23,149 nucleotides of DNA from CAYGEY01 sp964349065 (lineage in GTDB: Bacteria > Patescibacteriota > Gracilibacteria > 1-14-2-50-48-13): assembly GCA_964349065.1 (NCBI GenBank), contig CAYGEY010000014.1:1-23149 (forward strand), in the 5' to 3' direction. A program made the position numbers and the translations under genes. The notes under the pieces were generated by a model, which saw nothing but the letters and a program-made list of their open reading frames with translations, did not search any database and was not told the origin of the DNA. Position 1 is the first letter of the stretch. Each line of letters opens with the position of its first letter. Shown one piece after another: positions 7,666 to 14,946 of this stretch.

Positions 7666-8453
7666 TTGAACTTATCAAAACCGAACTAGAGAAATTGCCG
7701 GAGGCAGATAGAAGAGCAGTGCTTAGAGAGATTTTACAATATATAATTTTATCAATACTCTACAAAACTGATCTTGGGAAACAGCTTGGGTTTATGGGCG
7801 GGACATCACTTCATATATTTTTTCAGACAAAGAGATTTTCGGAAGATTTGGATTTTAATTTGCTAGGGAAACTTCCATATCCTTTTCATGAACTTTTGGA
7901 AATTGTACATAAAGAATTAACTTTGCTCGGACTTGAGTCTGAGTATACTGTTAATACCAATACAAATGTGTACAAAAGTTTTATTAAATTTCCCAGTCTT
8001 ATTCATGGGCTAGGGTTTGTTGCTCACAAGGATGAAAAGGTGCAAATCAAGTTGGAGATTGATATAAAGCCACCAAAATTGTATGTGTATGAAACTGATC
8101 TTATGCAAGGATATGGTCAGGAGAGTTATGTTCAGAGAGCTGATCTTGCATCAATGTTTGCGGCTAAACTCTATGTGTGTTTTCATAGGGAATATGTGAA
8201 AGGCCGTGATTTTTTTGATGTATTGTGGTTTTTACAAAAGAATATTGTGCCATATTATCCTTTGATGAAAGAGCTTGGTTTGGATATACAATCAAAGAGT
8301 CAGGTTGTTGATTATTTTACAAAAGGACTGAAGAAAATAGATTTTGCACTTGTGAAAAAGGATATTCTTCCTTTGTTGCAAGGGGGGGATGGGATGAGTG
8401 TTCCGGAAAAAGATGTATTTCTTACGGTTTTAGAAAGATGGGGGAAGTTGTAA
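7662..8453 (+). CDS. AbiEii/AbiGii family nucleotidyltransferase toxin
   Basis: The 263-residue product carries the family motifs in order: GGTSL (46-50), RFSEDLDF (58-65, with the two metal-binding Asp/Glu positions of a DNA-polymerase-beta-type nucleotidyltransferase), KLEIDIK (about 130-136) and the C-terminal KGRDFFDVLWF (about 180-190). Related toxins inhibit growth by modifying tRNA or another nucleotide-bearing target, which can abort phage infection. No motif is visibly damaged, so the toxin is probably active and held in check by the upstream AbiEi-like protein. It overlaps that gene by 4 bp. Confidence 0.9.
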   Translation: MIELIKTELEKLPEADRRAVLREILQYIILSILYKTDLGKQLGFMGGTSLHIFFQTKRFSEDLDFNLLGKLPYPFHELLEIVHKELTLLGLESEYTVNTNTNVYKSFIKFPSLIHGLGFVAHKDEKVQIKLEIDIKPPKLYVYETDLMQGYGQESYVQRADLASMFAAKLYVCFHREYVKGRDFFDVLWFLQKNIVPYYPLMKELGLDIQSKSQVVDYFTKGLKKIDFALVKKDILPLLQGGDGMSVPEKDVFLTVLERWGKL

Positions 8454-8457
8454 CAAA

Positions 8458-8486
8458 TTGACAAAGAACTGTATTTTACCTACAGT
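8458..8486 (+). promoter_or_regulatory. tgt promoter, near-leaderless
   Basis: TTGACA (8458-8463), 17 bp, TACAGT (8481-8486). The ATG at 8493 begins 7 bp after the -10, so transcription should start at or beside the start codon. ACTGTA (8468-8473) and TACAGT (8481-8486) form a perfect inverted repeat over the -10 and may be an operator. Confidence 0.65.
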
Positions 8487-8492
8487 CCTCTC

Positions 8493-9683
8493 ATGAATAC
8501 AGATATTTTTAAATTCACCATAAACTCCTCTTCTAAAAACTCCTCCGCACGCACCGGGGTTTTTACCACTGCTCATGGGGATATCCAAACCCCGGTTTTT
8601 ATGCCGGTTGGGACCAAAGGGAGTGTGAAGGGGCTGACGATGGATGAGGTGAAAAGTAGTGGAGCGGAGATTATTTTGGGGAATACATATCATCTGTACC
8701 TGCGTCCCGGACCGGATCTCATTGATAGTTTTGGGGGGCTTCACAAATTTACAACATGGGATAAACCAATGCTCACGGATAGTGGTGGTTTTCAGGTGTT
8801 TTCTCTTGGGAAAGGAATGGGGAAGCGTGGAGGGAAAGATACTCCAAAGCCGCTTGTGAAAATCACTGAAGAAGGTGTGCATTTTCAAAGTTACCTTGAT
8901 GGATCGCGGCATTTTTTTACGCCGGAGTCGGTGATGGAATATCAGGCAAAAATTGGTGGTGATATTTGTATGGCATTTGATGAATGTCCTCCAAGTGATA
9001 GTGAAAGGGCATATTTGGAAAAATCAATGGCATTGACGCATAGATGGGCTGAGCGGTCTAAGGCGGCATTTTTGTTGGAGCAGGAGAAACGGAAGTTAGC
9101 GGGGGTTTATTCTCAAGCATTGTTTCCTATAGTTCAAGGGGGACGGTTTGCTGATCTGCGTGCGGAGTCTGCGAAGTTTATTGGAGATTTGAATATGCCG
9201 GGAAATGCAATTGGTGGTCTGTCTGTAGGTGAATCAAAAGATGTTATGTATGAAATGATTGAGGTGGTTGACTCTGTGTTGCCTAAAAATAAACCTCGAT
9301 ATTTGATGGGAGTTGGTACTCCGGAAGATATATTGGAAGGAATTCGTCGAGGGATTGATATGTTTGATTGTGTTTTGCCAACACGGATTGGTCGTCATGG
9401 AGCCTTTTTTACTCATGATGGAGTTTGTGATATTACTAACGCTGTATACAAAAATGATCCAATGCCACTAGATAGTGAGTGTGATGGTTTTGATAGTTTG
9501 AAATACTCACGTGCGTACATCCGACATCTTTTTATTGAGAATGAAATGTTGGCACTTCGGGTTTTGTCTTTGCATAACATTGCGTTTTTGATTATGCTTA
9601 CACAAAAGGCGAGGAAGCATATTATGGCGGGAACGTATGAGAGGTTTATGGGGGAGTTTCTAGCTCGGTACCTTAATAAGTAA
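8493..9683 (+). CDS. tgt: tRNA-guanine (queuine) transglycosylase
   Basis: The 396-residue product has the TIM-barrel Tgt signatures: LTDSGGFQVFSLG with catalytic Asp96, FDECPP, IVQGG, IGGLSVGE and MFDCVLPTR with Asp292. It exchanges the wobble guanine of GUN-anticodon tRNAs for a queuosine precursor. Using the constant spacing to Zymomonas mobilis Tgt (offset 12), the zinc ligands should be residues 330, 332, 335 and 361. Cys330 and His361 are present, but 332 is Gly and 335 is Ser. The following YSRAYIRHLF is intact. The zinc site is therefore degenerate, while the catalytic site looks complete. No other queuosine genes are in the window. Confidence 0.95.
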   Translation: MNTDIFKFTINSSSKNSSARTGVFTTAHGDIQTPVFMPVGTKGSVKGLTMDEVKSSGAEIILGNTYHLYLRPGPDLIDSFGGLHKFTTWDKPMLTDSGGFQVFSLGKGMGKRGGKDTPKPLVKITEEGVHFQSYLDGSRHFFTPESVMEYQAKIGGDICMAFDECPPSDSERAYLEKSMALTHRWAERSKAAFLLEQEKRKLAGVYSQALFPIVQGGRFADLRAESAKFIGDLNMPGNAIGGLSVGESKDVMYEMIEVVDSVLPKNKPRYLMGVGTPEDILEGIRRGIDMFDCVLPTRIGRHGAFFTHDGVCDITNAVYKNDPMPLDSECDGFDSLKYSRAYIRHLFIENEMLALRVLSLHNIAFLIMLTQKARKHIMAGTYERFMGEFLARYLNK

Positions 9684-9717
9684 AATTCATCTATTCGATT
9701 AATTGGAGCTCTTTTTT

Positions 9718-9794
9718 ACTTCCATTTTTGAATTATTTTATTGGAGTTTTGTGTGCTGATGAATGTATTTTTAAAATAATTCAAAAATGGAAGT
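9718..9794 (+). repeat. 23-bp perfect inverted repeat with 31-nt loop, downstream of tgt
   Basis: ACTTCCATTTTTG through ATTATTTTA (9718-9740) is repeated exactly in inverse at 9772-9794. On the plus strand the stem is followed by TTTAATTTTG, and it is preceded by TTTTTT, so it could serve as the tgt terminator. The perfect match over 23 bp exceeds what a terminator needs, which also suggests a small mobile palindrome or a structured RNA. ATTGGAG occurs both just before the left arm and in the loop. Confidence 0.9.
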
Positions 9795-9835
9795 TTAATT
9801 TTGAAAAGTTAATTGTTTGTACTCTAAACATTGGC

Positions 9836-9863
9836 TTGCAAAGCTATTTTTCATCCCTACAAT
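9836..9863 (+). promoter_or_regulatory. Candidate der promoter
   Basis: TTGCAA (9836-9841), 16 bp, TACAAT (9858-9863). The leader to the ATG at 9891 is about 20 nt. Confidence 0.55.
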
Positions 9864-9890
9864 AGCCGTAGGTAATTTAATAGATTCTTG

Positions 9891-11345
9891 ATGATTCCAA
9901 AAATAGCTATAGTAGGGAGGCCAAATGTCGGCAAATCGTCGCTTTTTAATAGATTGATTGGTAAAACGCATGCGATAGTGACGGATATGCCTGGCACAAC
10001 GCGAGATAGTGTTGAACAGGTAGTTCGTGAGAAAGGAAAGATTCCGTTTTTATTGGCAGACACTGCCGGTATTATTGAAATGGAAAAACAAGATACGAAA
10101 GAACAGGAACTGGAGATAAATGTGCAGGAACATGTGAGGCTCAGTATAGCCTCATCGGATATTTTGATGTTTGTCGTTGATGGTATGGAACAAAACCTAC
10201 TCTCGACGGATTTTGAAGTAGCTGATTTAGTGCGTAAATCTGGTAAAAAAGTGATTTTTGTTGTGAATAAGTGTGATTCTGAAAATATCGAGAATAATGC
10301 ACAATTTGTAGCAGAGCTTGGTATGCCAAAGCCGATATTTATTTCAGTGGCGCATAAAAAAAATCTGAAGGAATTGATTAAAAGAGTACAGACGGAGCTT
10401 ATTAATATGGGATTTGATGAGACATGTGATCTCGAGAGAAAACAATATTTTGCGAAACTTGCTCTCATTGGGACGCCAAATGTGGGGAAATCGACGTTGT
10501 TTAACTCCATTATTGGTATGGAAAAAGCTGTTGTATCCGATGTGGCCGGTACCACGAGGGATACTTTTGATACAGAGATTACTGTGCGAGATAAAGAGTA
10601 TCTATTGATTGATACTGCCGGTATTCGGCGCCGAGGAAAAATAGAAAAGGGAATTGAAAAACTTTCAGTGTATCGGACGGAAAAAGCAATTAAGCGATCA
10701 GATATATGTCTCCTCGTGATAGATGCTGAGCGGGGAATCACTAATCAGGATCAGCAAGTTGCATCGTATATTCTCGAGGAGAATAAGGGGCTTATTGTGA
10801 TCGTGAATAAATGGGATAGGATTAAATCCAGAGAAGATTTTCCTCATGATCTAAGGGTTTCTCGTATGCCGGCTACGAGCACGGTTATGGATCAGTTTAT
10901 AGCATATTTGAGGCACAAATTTCCGTTTTTACCTTGGGCTCCTGCAGTGTTTACTAATGCAATTAATAAAAAAAATATTCCAGCCATTTTTGATAATATT
11001 GAAAAAGCAATGATAGAGCGGGAAAAACGTATTGAAACAGGTCAACTCAATAGATTTATAGAGCGCGTGGTGGAGAAGCATAAACCAACTGGTGTGAGGG
11101 CTTTTATACCAAAAATAAGTTATGTGTCTCAAGTTGCTAATAATCCTCCTCATTTTGTATTTTTTGTTAATGATCAGAAGTTTTTTCACTTTTCTTATGT
11201 GAGGTATTTGGAGAATATGATAAGAGAAAAATTTGAATTCACTGGAACTCCAATCATTGTTGAACTTCGAAATAAAACAAAAAAGGACTATCAGAAGGGT
11301 AATGGCGTGAGGAAAAGGATCATTGATCCGATTCGATATGAGTAA
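9891..11345 (+). CDS. der: Ribosome biogenesis GTPase Der (EngA)
   Basis: The 484-residue product has two tandem GTPase domains and a KH-like C-terminal domain, the unique Der layout. Domain 1 carries GRPNVGKSS, DTAGI and NKCD; domain 2 carries GTPNVGKST, DTAGI and NKWD. The C-terminus ends in FTGTPIIVELRNKTKK, as is typical. It acts in 50S subunit maturation. I chose the ATG at 9891 over a TTG codon directly before it. No strong Shine-Dalgarno is seen. The gene is followed by a short CAACA/TGTTG palindrome without a T run, so no clear terminator separates it from the next gene. Confidence 0.97.
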   Translation: MIPKIAIVGRPNVGKSSLFNRLIGKTHAIVTDMPGTTRDSVEQVVREKGKIPFLLADTAGIIEMEKQDTKEQELEINVQEHVRLSIASSDILMFVVDGMEQNLLSTDFEVADLVRKSGKKVIFVVNKCDSENIENNAQFVAELGMPKPIFISVAHKKNLKELIKRVQTELINMGFDETCDLERKQYFAKLALIGTPNVGKSTLFNSIIGMEKAVVSDVAGTTRDTFDTEITVRDKEYLLIDTAGIRRRGKIEKGIEKLSVYRTEKAIKRSDICLLVIDAERGITNQDQQVASYILEENKGLIVIVNKWDRIKSREDFPHDLRVSRMPATSTVMDQFIAYLRHKFPFLPWAPAVFTNAINKKNIPAIFDNIEKAMIEREKRIETGQLNRFIERVVEKHKPTGVRAFIPKISYVSQVANNPPHFVFFVNDQKFFHFSYVRYLENMIREKFEFTGTPIIVELRNKTKKDYQKGNGVRKRIIDPIRYE

Positions 11346-11405
11346 CAACAGTAATTGTTGACAGCTTGTGCTAGTATCGCTTGCTTTAATATAAAATAAT
11401 TATAT

Positions 11406-11411
11406 TATAAT
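11406..11411 (+). promoter_or_regulatory. Candidate -10 element before the O-antigen ligase gene
   Basis: TATAAT lies 10 bp before the ATG at 11422 in a very AT-rich stretch. TTGCTT (11381-11386) is 19 bp upstream, a longer spacer than ideal. The leader would be only a few nucleotides. Confidence 0.35.
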
Positions 11412-11421
11412 ATCATTTTTT

Positions 11422-12741
11422 ATGTCGGAGTATATTGTTTGGATATCTTTGGCTATATTTGGAGTACTTGCTATGTGCAATACTCGGACGGCATTTTTTT
11501 TGCTACCACTCACGTTTATTGCAACAAACCTTCGTCTTAATATTAAGGGAATACCGGTTTCATTTACTGAAGTTGCAATTTGGATTGTTATTGCAGGTTT
11601 TGTATTGCAGATGCTGAGAAGTGGGACATTTCGAAAGAATATTGGAAAGATTTCTTTGTCATATAAGGAACCGTTGTTTTGGGTTATTTCATTTTTGCTT
11701 GTTGGAACGATCAGTTTGTTTTTTGTACCACAGCAAACTCTGTTTGAAACTGGAATAGCTTCACACCCTTTGCAGGTATTTGAATCGATGAAAATTGCTC
11801 TAGGTATTTGGAAAGGATGGCTTATCCCTTGTGTTTTATTTGTGTTTTTGGCTTCAGTGTTTGTGAAAACACAAGATGATACAAAAAAGCTATTGAAAAT
11901 GTATGTCATATCTGCAGGGGTACTTGTTCTAATTGGACTTATTTGGAGATTTGTTTTGGGGCATGCAGATACTTTGGATGGTAGATTCGGCGGGATATTT
12001 GTCTCGGCAAATTATTTAGTATTTTATATTGCTCCTGCTTTCATCTTGTCTGTGCAAAGGTTGTATGAGTTATTTTTGAAGAAAAAATTTGAACTCTCGC
12101 AGGTGTTGTTATTCGTTCTGTTATTGGTTGGATTAGTTCTAGCAAGGTCATATGCAAGTTGGATTATCTTATTTTTGCTTGGTATAGGAACGATATTTAT
12201 GTATGTTTCGAAGAAGAATAAAATTATTTCATTGGTTGTCCTTTTATGTTTATTTGTAGGAGCAGTAGCATTTGAAATGAATTCTGAAAAAGGGAAAACT
12301 TTTTTTGATACTGTGGAGAGGACATCAACTTCCGTGAGATTGGAGGTGTATAAAATTTCTTTGGAGTTATTGAAACGAAAACCATTAACTGGAATTGGAA
12401 TGGGGCAATATGAAGCTCAATATATGGTTAATAGTACTGAAATACTGGGGAAAAATCCATATGAATGGGTCATGATACATCCGCATAATTTGTATCTTTC
12501 GATGTGGTTATCACTTGGGATTTTGGGTGCAATCTGGATAGTTGGATTGGTTAGTATGTTAGGATATAGATTATTTCAAGCTAAAAATATCGTGTTATTT
12601 TTACCATTACTGTATATTTTATTGCATGGGTTTGTGGACACTCCATTTTGGAAGATGGATGCTATGCTCGTGTTCTTCTTGCTTTTGTTTTGTCTGTTTT
12701 TCGAAACAAAGGCTCTTGCCAAGCCAACACGACTTAAGTAA
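11422..12741 (+). CDS. O-antigen ligase/polymerase family membrane protein
   Basis: The 439-residue protein has about ten hydrophobic helices with a larger non-membrane loop near residues 290-360, the arrangement of the Wzy_C/RfaL/O-antigen-ligase family. The loop holds KPLTGIGMGQYEAQ and HPHNLYLSMWLSLGILG, which match the conserved GxG and HNxxL parts. Such enzymes join or polymerise undecaprenyl-linked glycans outside the membrane. A ligase for LPS is unlikely if the host is a CPR bacterium, so surface glycan polymerisation or protein glycosylation is a reasonable guess. It lies 31 bp before efp on the same strand and could share its transcript. Confidence 0.83.
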   Translation: MSEYIVWISLAIFGVLAMCNTRTAFFLLPLTFIATNLRLNIKGIPVSFTEVAIWIVIAGFVLQMLRSGTFRKNIGKISLSYKEPLFWVISFLLVGTISLFFVPQQTLFETGIASHPLQVFESMKIALGIWKGWLIPCVLFVFLASVFVKTQDDTKKLLKMYVISAGVLVLIGLIWRFVLGHADTLDGRFGGIFVSANYLVFYIAPAFILSVQRLYELFLKKKFELSQVLLFVLLLVGLVLARSYASWIILFLLGIGTIFMYVSKKNKIISLVVLLCLFVGAVAFEMNSEKGKTFFDTVERTSTSVRLEVYKISLELLKRKPLTGIGMGQYEAQYMVNSTEILGKNPYEWVMIHPHNLYLSMWLSLGILGAIWIVGLVSMLGYRLFQAKNIVLFLPLLYILLHGFVDTPFWKMDAMLVFFLLLFCLFFETKALAKPTRLK

Positions 12742-12772
12742 AGTCACTTTGTTTTATTATTGATTAAGTCAT

Positions 12773-13333
12773 ATGTACCAAATTACAGATTTGAAAAAAG
12801 GAGTTTATGTGGAAATTGATGGAATACCAATGCAGGTTGTGGATTATCAACATACAAAAGTTGCAAGACAGGCAGGGATGATGACGACAAAACTACGAAA
12901 TTTGATTACGGGCTCTATTTCAGAAAAGACATTTAAGTCTGGAGATAAAGTGAAACCTGCAGATGTAGGATATAAAAAGTCACAGTTTTTGTACCCGGTT
13001 GGGGATGCATATGAGTTCATGCGCAATGATACATATGAGCAGTTTAGTATTCCTCTTGAGGTGCTTGGAGATAGTGCAAAGTTCCTTGTTGAGGGTAGTG
13101 ATTTGGATGTGCGGTTCTACGGTGAGTTGCCAATAGGTGTGATGTTACCTCCACATATGGTATATGAAGTTGAATCTACTGTTCCCGGATTGAAAGGGGA
13201 TACGGCTTCAGGAGGGTCTAAACCTGCTACTCTCACTAATGGATTGGTTGTACAAGTGCCGCTTTTTATTAAGGAAGGCGAGAAGATAAGTGTGGATACA
13301 TCTACAGGAGCGTACGCAGAGCGGGCGAAATAG
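12773..13333 (+). CDS. efp: Translation elongation factor P, non-canonical loop
   Basis: The 186-residue product has the three beta-barrel domains of EF-P: an N-terminal KOW-like domain (KGVYVEIDGIPMQVVDYQH), a central OB domain (EKTFKSGDKVKPADV, EQFSIPLEVLGD) and a C-terminal OB domain (VESTVPGLKGDTASGGSKPA, then TLTNGLVVQVPLFI). It binds beside the P-site tRNA and relieves stalling on proline runs. The loop that carries the modified Lys34 in E. coli (PGKG) reads VARQ here, with Arg32 at the tip and no proline or glycine. Lysylation by EpmA is thus excluded; an unmodified or otherwise modified arginine is possible. No modification enzyme is in the window. Confidence 0.96.
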   Translation: MYQITDLKKGVYVEIDGIPMQVVDYQHTKVARQAGMMTTKLRNLITGSISEKTFKSGDKVKPADVGYKKSQFLYPVGDAYEFMRNDTYEQFSIPLEVLGDSAKFLVEGSDLDVRFYGELPIGVMLPPHMVYEVESTVPGLKGDTASGGSKPATLTNGLVVQVPLFIKEGEKISVDTSTGAYAERAK

Positions 13334-13340
13334 AACTCTG

Positions 13341-13410
13341 AAAAACGTATACTACTGCGTAACTCACTCCTCAAATCCTTGAACTATACTATTTGTAAGG
13401 ATTTTGAGAG
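13341..13410 (+). repeat. Dispersed intergenic repeat, copy R3 (3' part)
   Basis: Matches the 3' half of R1 and R5: ACTGCGT, CACTCCT, then TCCTTGAACTATACTATTTG and TAAGGATTTTGAGAG. The TCGTCGTC 5' part is absent. Confidence 0.7.
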
Positions 13411-13418
13411 GTGAGTTA
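13360..13418 (+). terminator. Long hairpin after efp, within repeat R3
   Basis: TAACTCAC (13360-13367) pairs with GTGAGTTA (13411-13418), and the arms continue inward as CCTCAAA-TCCTT against AAGGATTTTGAG, with a 16-nt loop. There is no T run after it. It may still end efp transcription or protect the 3' end, and it is partly built from the repeat. Confidence 0.45.
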
Positions 13419-13665
13419 GTGTACAAAAATATATACTATACAACATTTAAATATAAAAGTCTATTGTGTTCCGGCAGATTTCAGATACAATCAGTCATGC
13501 TTTTTTATTAATTAGGCGCTGTCTGCCGCCATGTCTTCTGCTGGTGATATTCTAGCAATAGGAATCGGTTTCTCTTGAGAAACAATCACAAAAGAATGGT
13601 TATATGAAAGGAGAAACACTATAAATCGAATTAAACGTTCAGCGAGAAAACTACGTCATAGAAAA
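13419..13665 (+). promoter_or_regulatory. Long leader of the M23 peptidase gene, candidate regulatory RNA
   Basis: Candidate promoter elements are TTGTGT (13464-13469), 16 bp, TACAAT (13486-13491), and further up TATACA (13437-13442). CCGGCAGA (13471-13478) can pair either with TCTGCCG (13522-13528) or, using a G-U pair, with TCTGCTGG (13537-13544), which are mutually exclusive; this matters only if transcription starts upstream. GTTTCT/AGAAAC (13569-13584) forms a further hairpin. Next come a good ribosome site, AAAGGAG (13607-13613), and a six-codon reading frame ATG-AAA-GGA-GAA-ACA-CTA-TAA (13604-13624). I could not match it to a known riboswitch class. Confidence 0.4.
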
Positions 13666-14895
13666 TTGTTCCAATCTGATAGAATCAGATTTCATTTTAA
13701 CACATCAGAAACCTCAGTAATACGAAAGGGGCTTGCTACTATCTTAGAGACAATTCGGTCTTTATTTAAATTTGCTCACACTAAAAATCAAGTAACAGCT
13801 TTGCTAGTATTGGTGCTACTTTCTACAAGTACGGTTCTTCCGAGTTTTGCGGCATTAAATAGCGGAATTTCTGCCTTTTCTTCTCATGATATTAATACGG
13901 GGGAGGAGCGGTTTATTCCATATGAAGATCCTGAAGTCTTGGATTTACTTGCAAATGAGAATGTTGTTATTTCAGCAGATGATGGAGTACTTTCAAACCC
14001 TACGGTGACAGATCACTCAGGTTCTGTATTTACTGATAAGCAGGTAGAAAATTATACAGTTAATGAAGGGGATACTTTGGCTACTATTGCAAAAGCTCAT
14101 AATATTACGGTGGATACTATTAAATTTAATAATGGGTTAGATAAAGATGCTTTGAAGGCAGGTCAAAAGCTGAATATTATGCCTCAGGATGGAATTTTGG
14201 TTCGTATGACCGAGACTGCAACTGTGGAAAGTCTGGCAAGGGAGTACGGTGTAGATATAGAGGCATTAGCTGAAGGGAATGATGTGTCTGTACGTGCTGA
14301 GTTTAAATCCGGGGAAATTGTAATGGTTCCAGGTAATGATCAAGTTGCTAAAGCTAAAACAAGAATTGAGGAAGAGAATAAGTTATTGGCAGAAGAAAGC
14401 AAAAAAACTGAAGCTCAGAAAATAAAAATGACAACGATTGTAGGTAAAAAGTCATCAACAATTGTGACTGGAAAAACAGGTAAGAAAGGTCCTGGAGTGA
14501 TAGCCACAAAGAGTGGTAGTAAGATCGCATGGCCGGCATCGAATCCGGTTCTGACACAAGGATACCATTATGGTCATCCGGGAATAGATATTGCATATAC
14601 CAAAGGTGATCATACTACTGCAATTGTTTCGGTACTTGCGGGAACTGTTATTAAAGCCTCAGGTGGATGGAATGGTGGATATGGAAATATGGTGTTAGTT
14701 GATCACGGTAATGGGATGGTGACGAGATATGCCCATTTACGAGAAATCTATGTAACAACTGGGCAAAAAGTATCACGAGGTCAATCTGTCGGTTGGATGG
14801 GTAAAACCGGAAATGTACGGGGACGAACAGGGTTACATCTTCATTTTGAAGTGATTATTGGAGGTAGAAAAGTAAATCCAATGTCATATTTGTAA
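13666..14895 (+). CDS. LysM and M23 metallopeptidase (murein hydrolase)
   Basis: From the TTG at 13666 the product is 409 residues. A basic N-terminus leads to a membrane or signal segment (TALLVLVLLSTSTVLPSFA, 44-62). Two LysM-like repeats follow (about 129-173 and 177-222), then a Lys/Glu-rich linker, then an M23 domain (about 286-409). Zinc ligands His304, Asp308 (GHPGID) and His393 (HLHFE) and the catalytic-region His357 are present, so the enzyme should cut peptidoglycan cross-bridges. The start is uncertain: the frame is open back to 13579, and the best ribosome site (13607-13613) is 7 nt from an ATA at 13621, which would add 15 mostly basic residues. The N-terminus is long before the hydrophobic segment either way. 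Confidence 0.93.
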   Translation: MFQSDRIRFHFNTSETSVIRKGLATILETIRSLFKFAHTKNQVTALLVLVLLSTSTVLPSFAALNSGISAFSSHDINTGEERFIPYEDPEVLDLLANENVVISADDGVLSNPTVTDHSGSVFTDKQVENYTVNEGDTLATIAKAHNITVDTIKFNNGLDKDALKAGQKLNIMPQDGILVRMTETATVESLAREYGVDIEALAEGNDVSVRAEFKSGEIVMVPGNDQVAKAKTRIEEENKLLAEESKKTEAQKIKMTTIVGKKSSTIVTGKTGKKGPGVIATKSGSKIAWPASNPVLTQGYHYGHPGIDIAYTKGDHTTAIVSVLAGTVIKASGGWNGGYGNMVLVDHGNGMVTRYAHLREIYVTTGQKVSRGQSVGWMGKTGNVRGRTGLHLHFEVIIGGRKVNPMSYL

Positions 14896-14896
14896 A

Positions 14897-14936
14897 TTTT
14901 TATAAATGTATATTTCGTTGTCGTCATTTTCATTTA
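14897..14936 (+). repeat. Dispersed intergenic repeat, copy R4 (5' part)
   Basis: TTTATAAATGTATATTTC followed by GTTGTCGTCATT matches the 5' part of R5 (18497-18526). The hairpin and 3' part are missing. It fills most of the gap between the M23 gene and tsaD. Confidence 0.65.
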
Positions 14937-14946
14937 ATAAGGAGTT

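Noticed and set aside
8468..8486. ACTGTA-N7-TACAGT over the tgt promoter as an E. coli-type SOS box
   Set aside because: The spacing is CTGT-N9-ACAG rather than N8, and tgt is not an SOS gene. The symmetry partly reflects the -10 itself. Kept only as a possible operator of unknown regulator.
9857..10741. Long minus-strand ORF of 294 codons opposite der
   Set aside because: It is antisense to the conserved der frame, is rich in Ser, Phe and Ile as expected for a shadow frame, and has no family resemblance.
11345..11359. CAACA/TGTTG palindrome after der as a terminator
   Set aside because: Only 5 bp with no T run; it could easily occur by chance.
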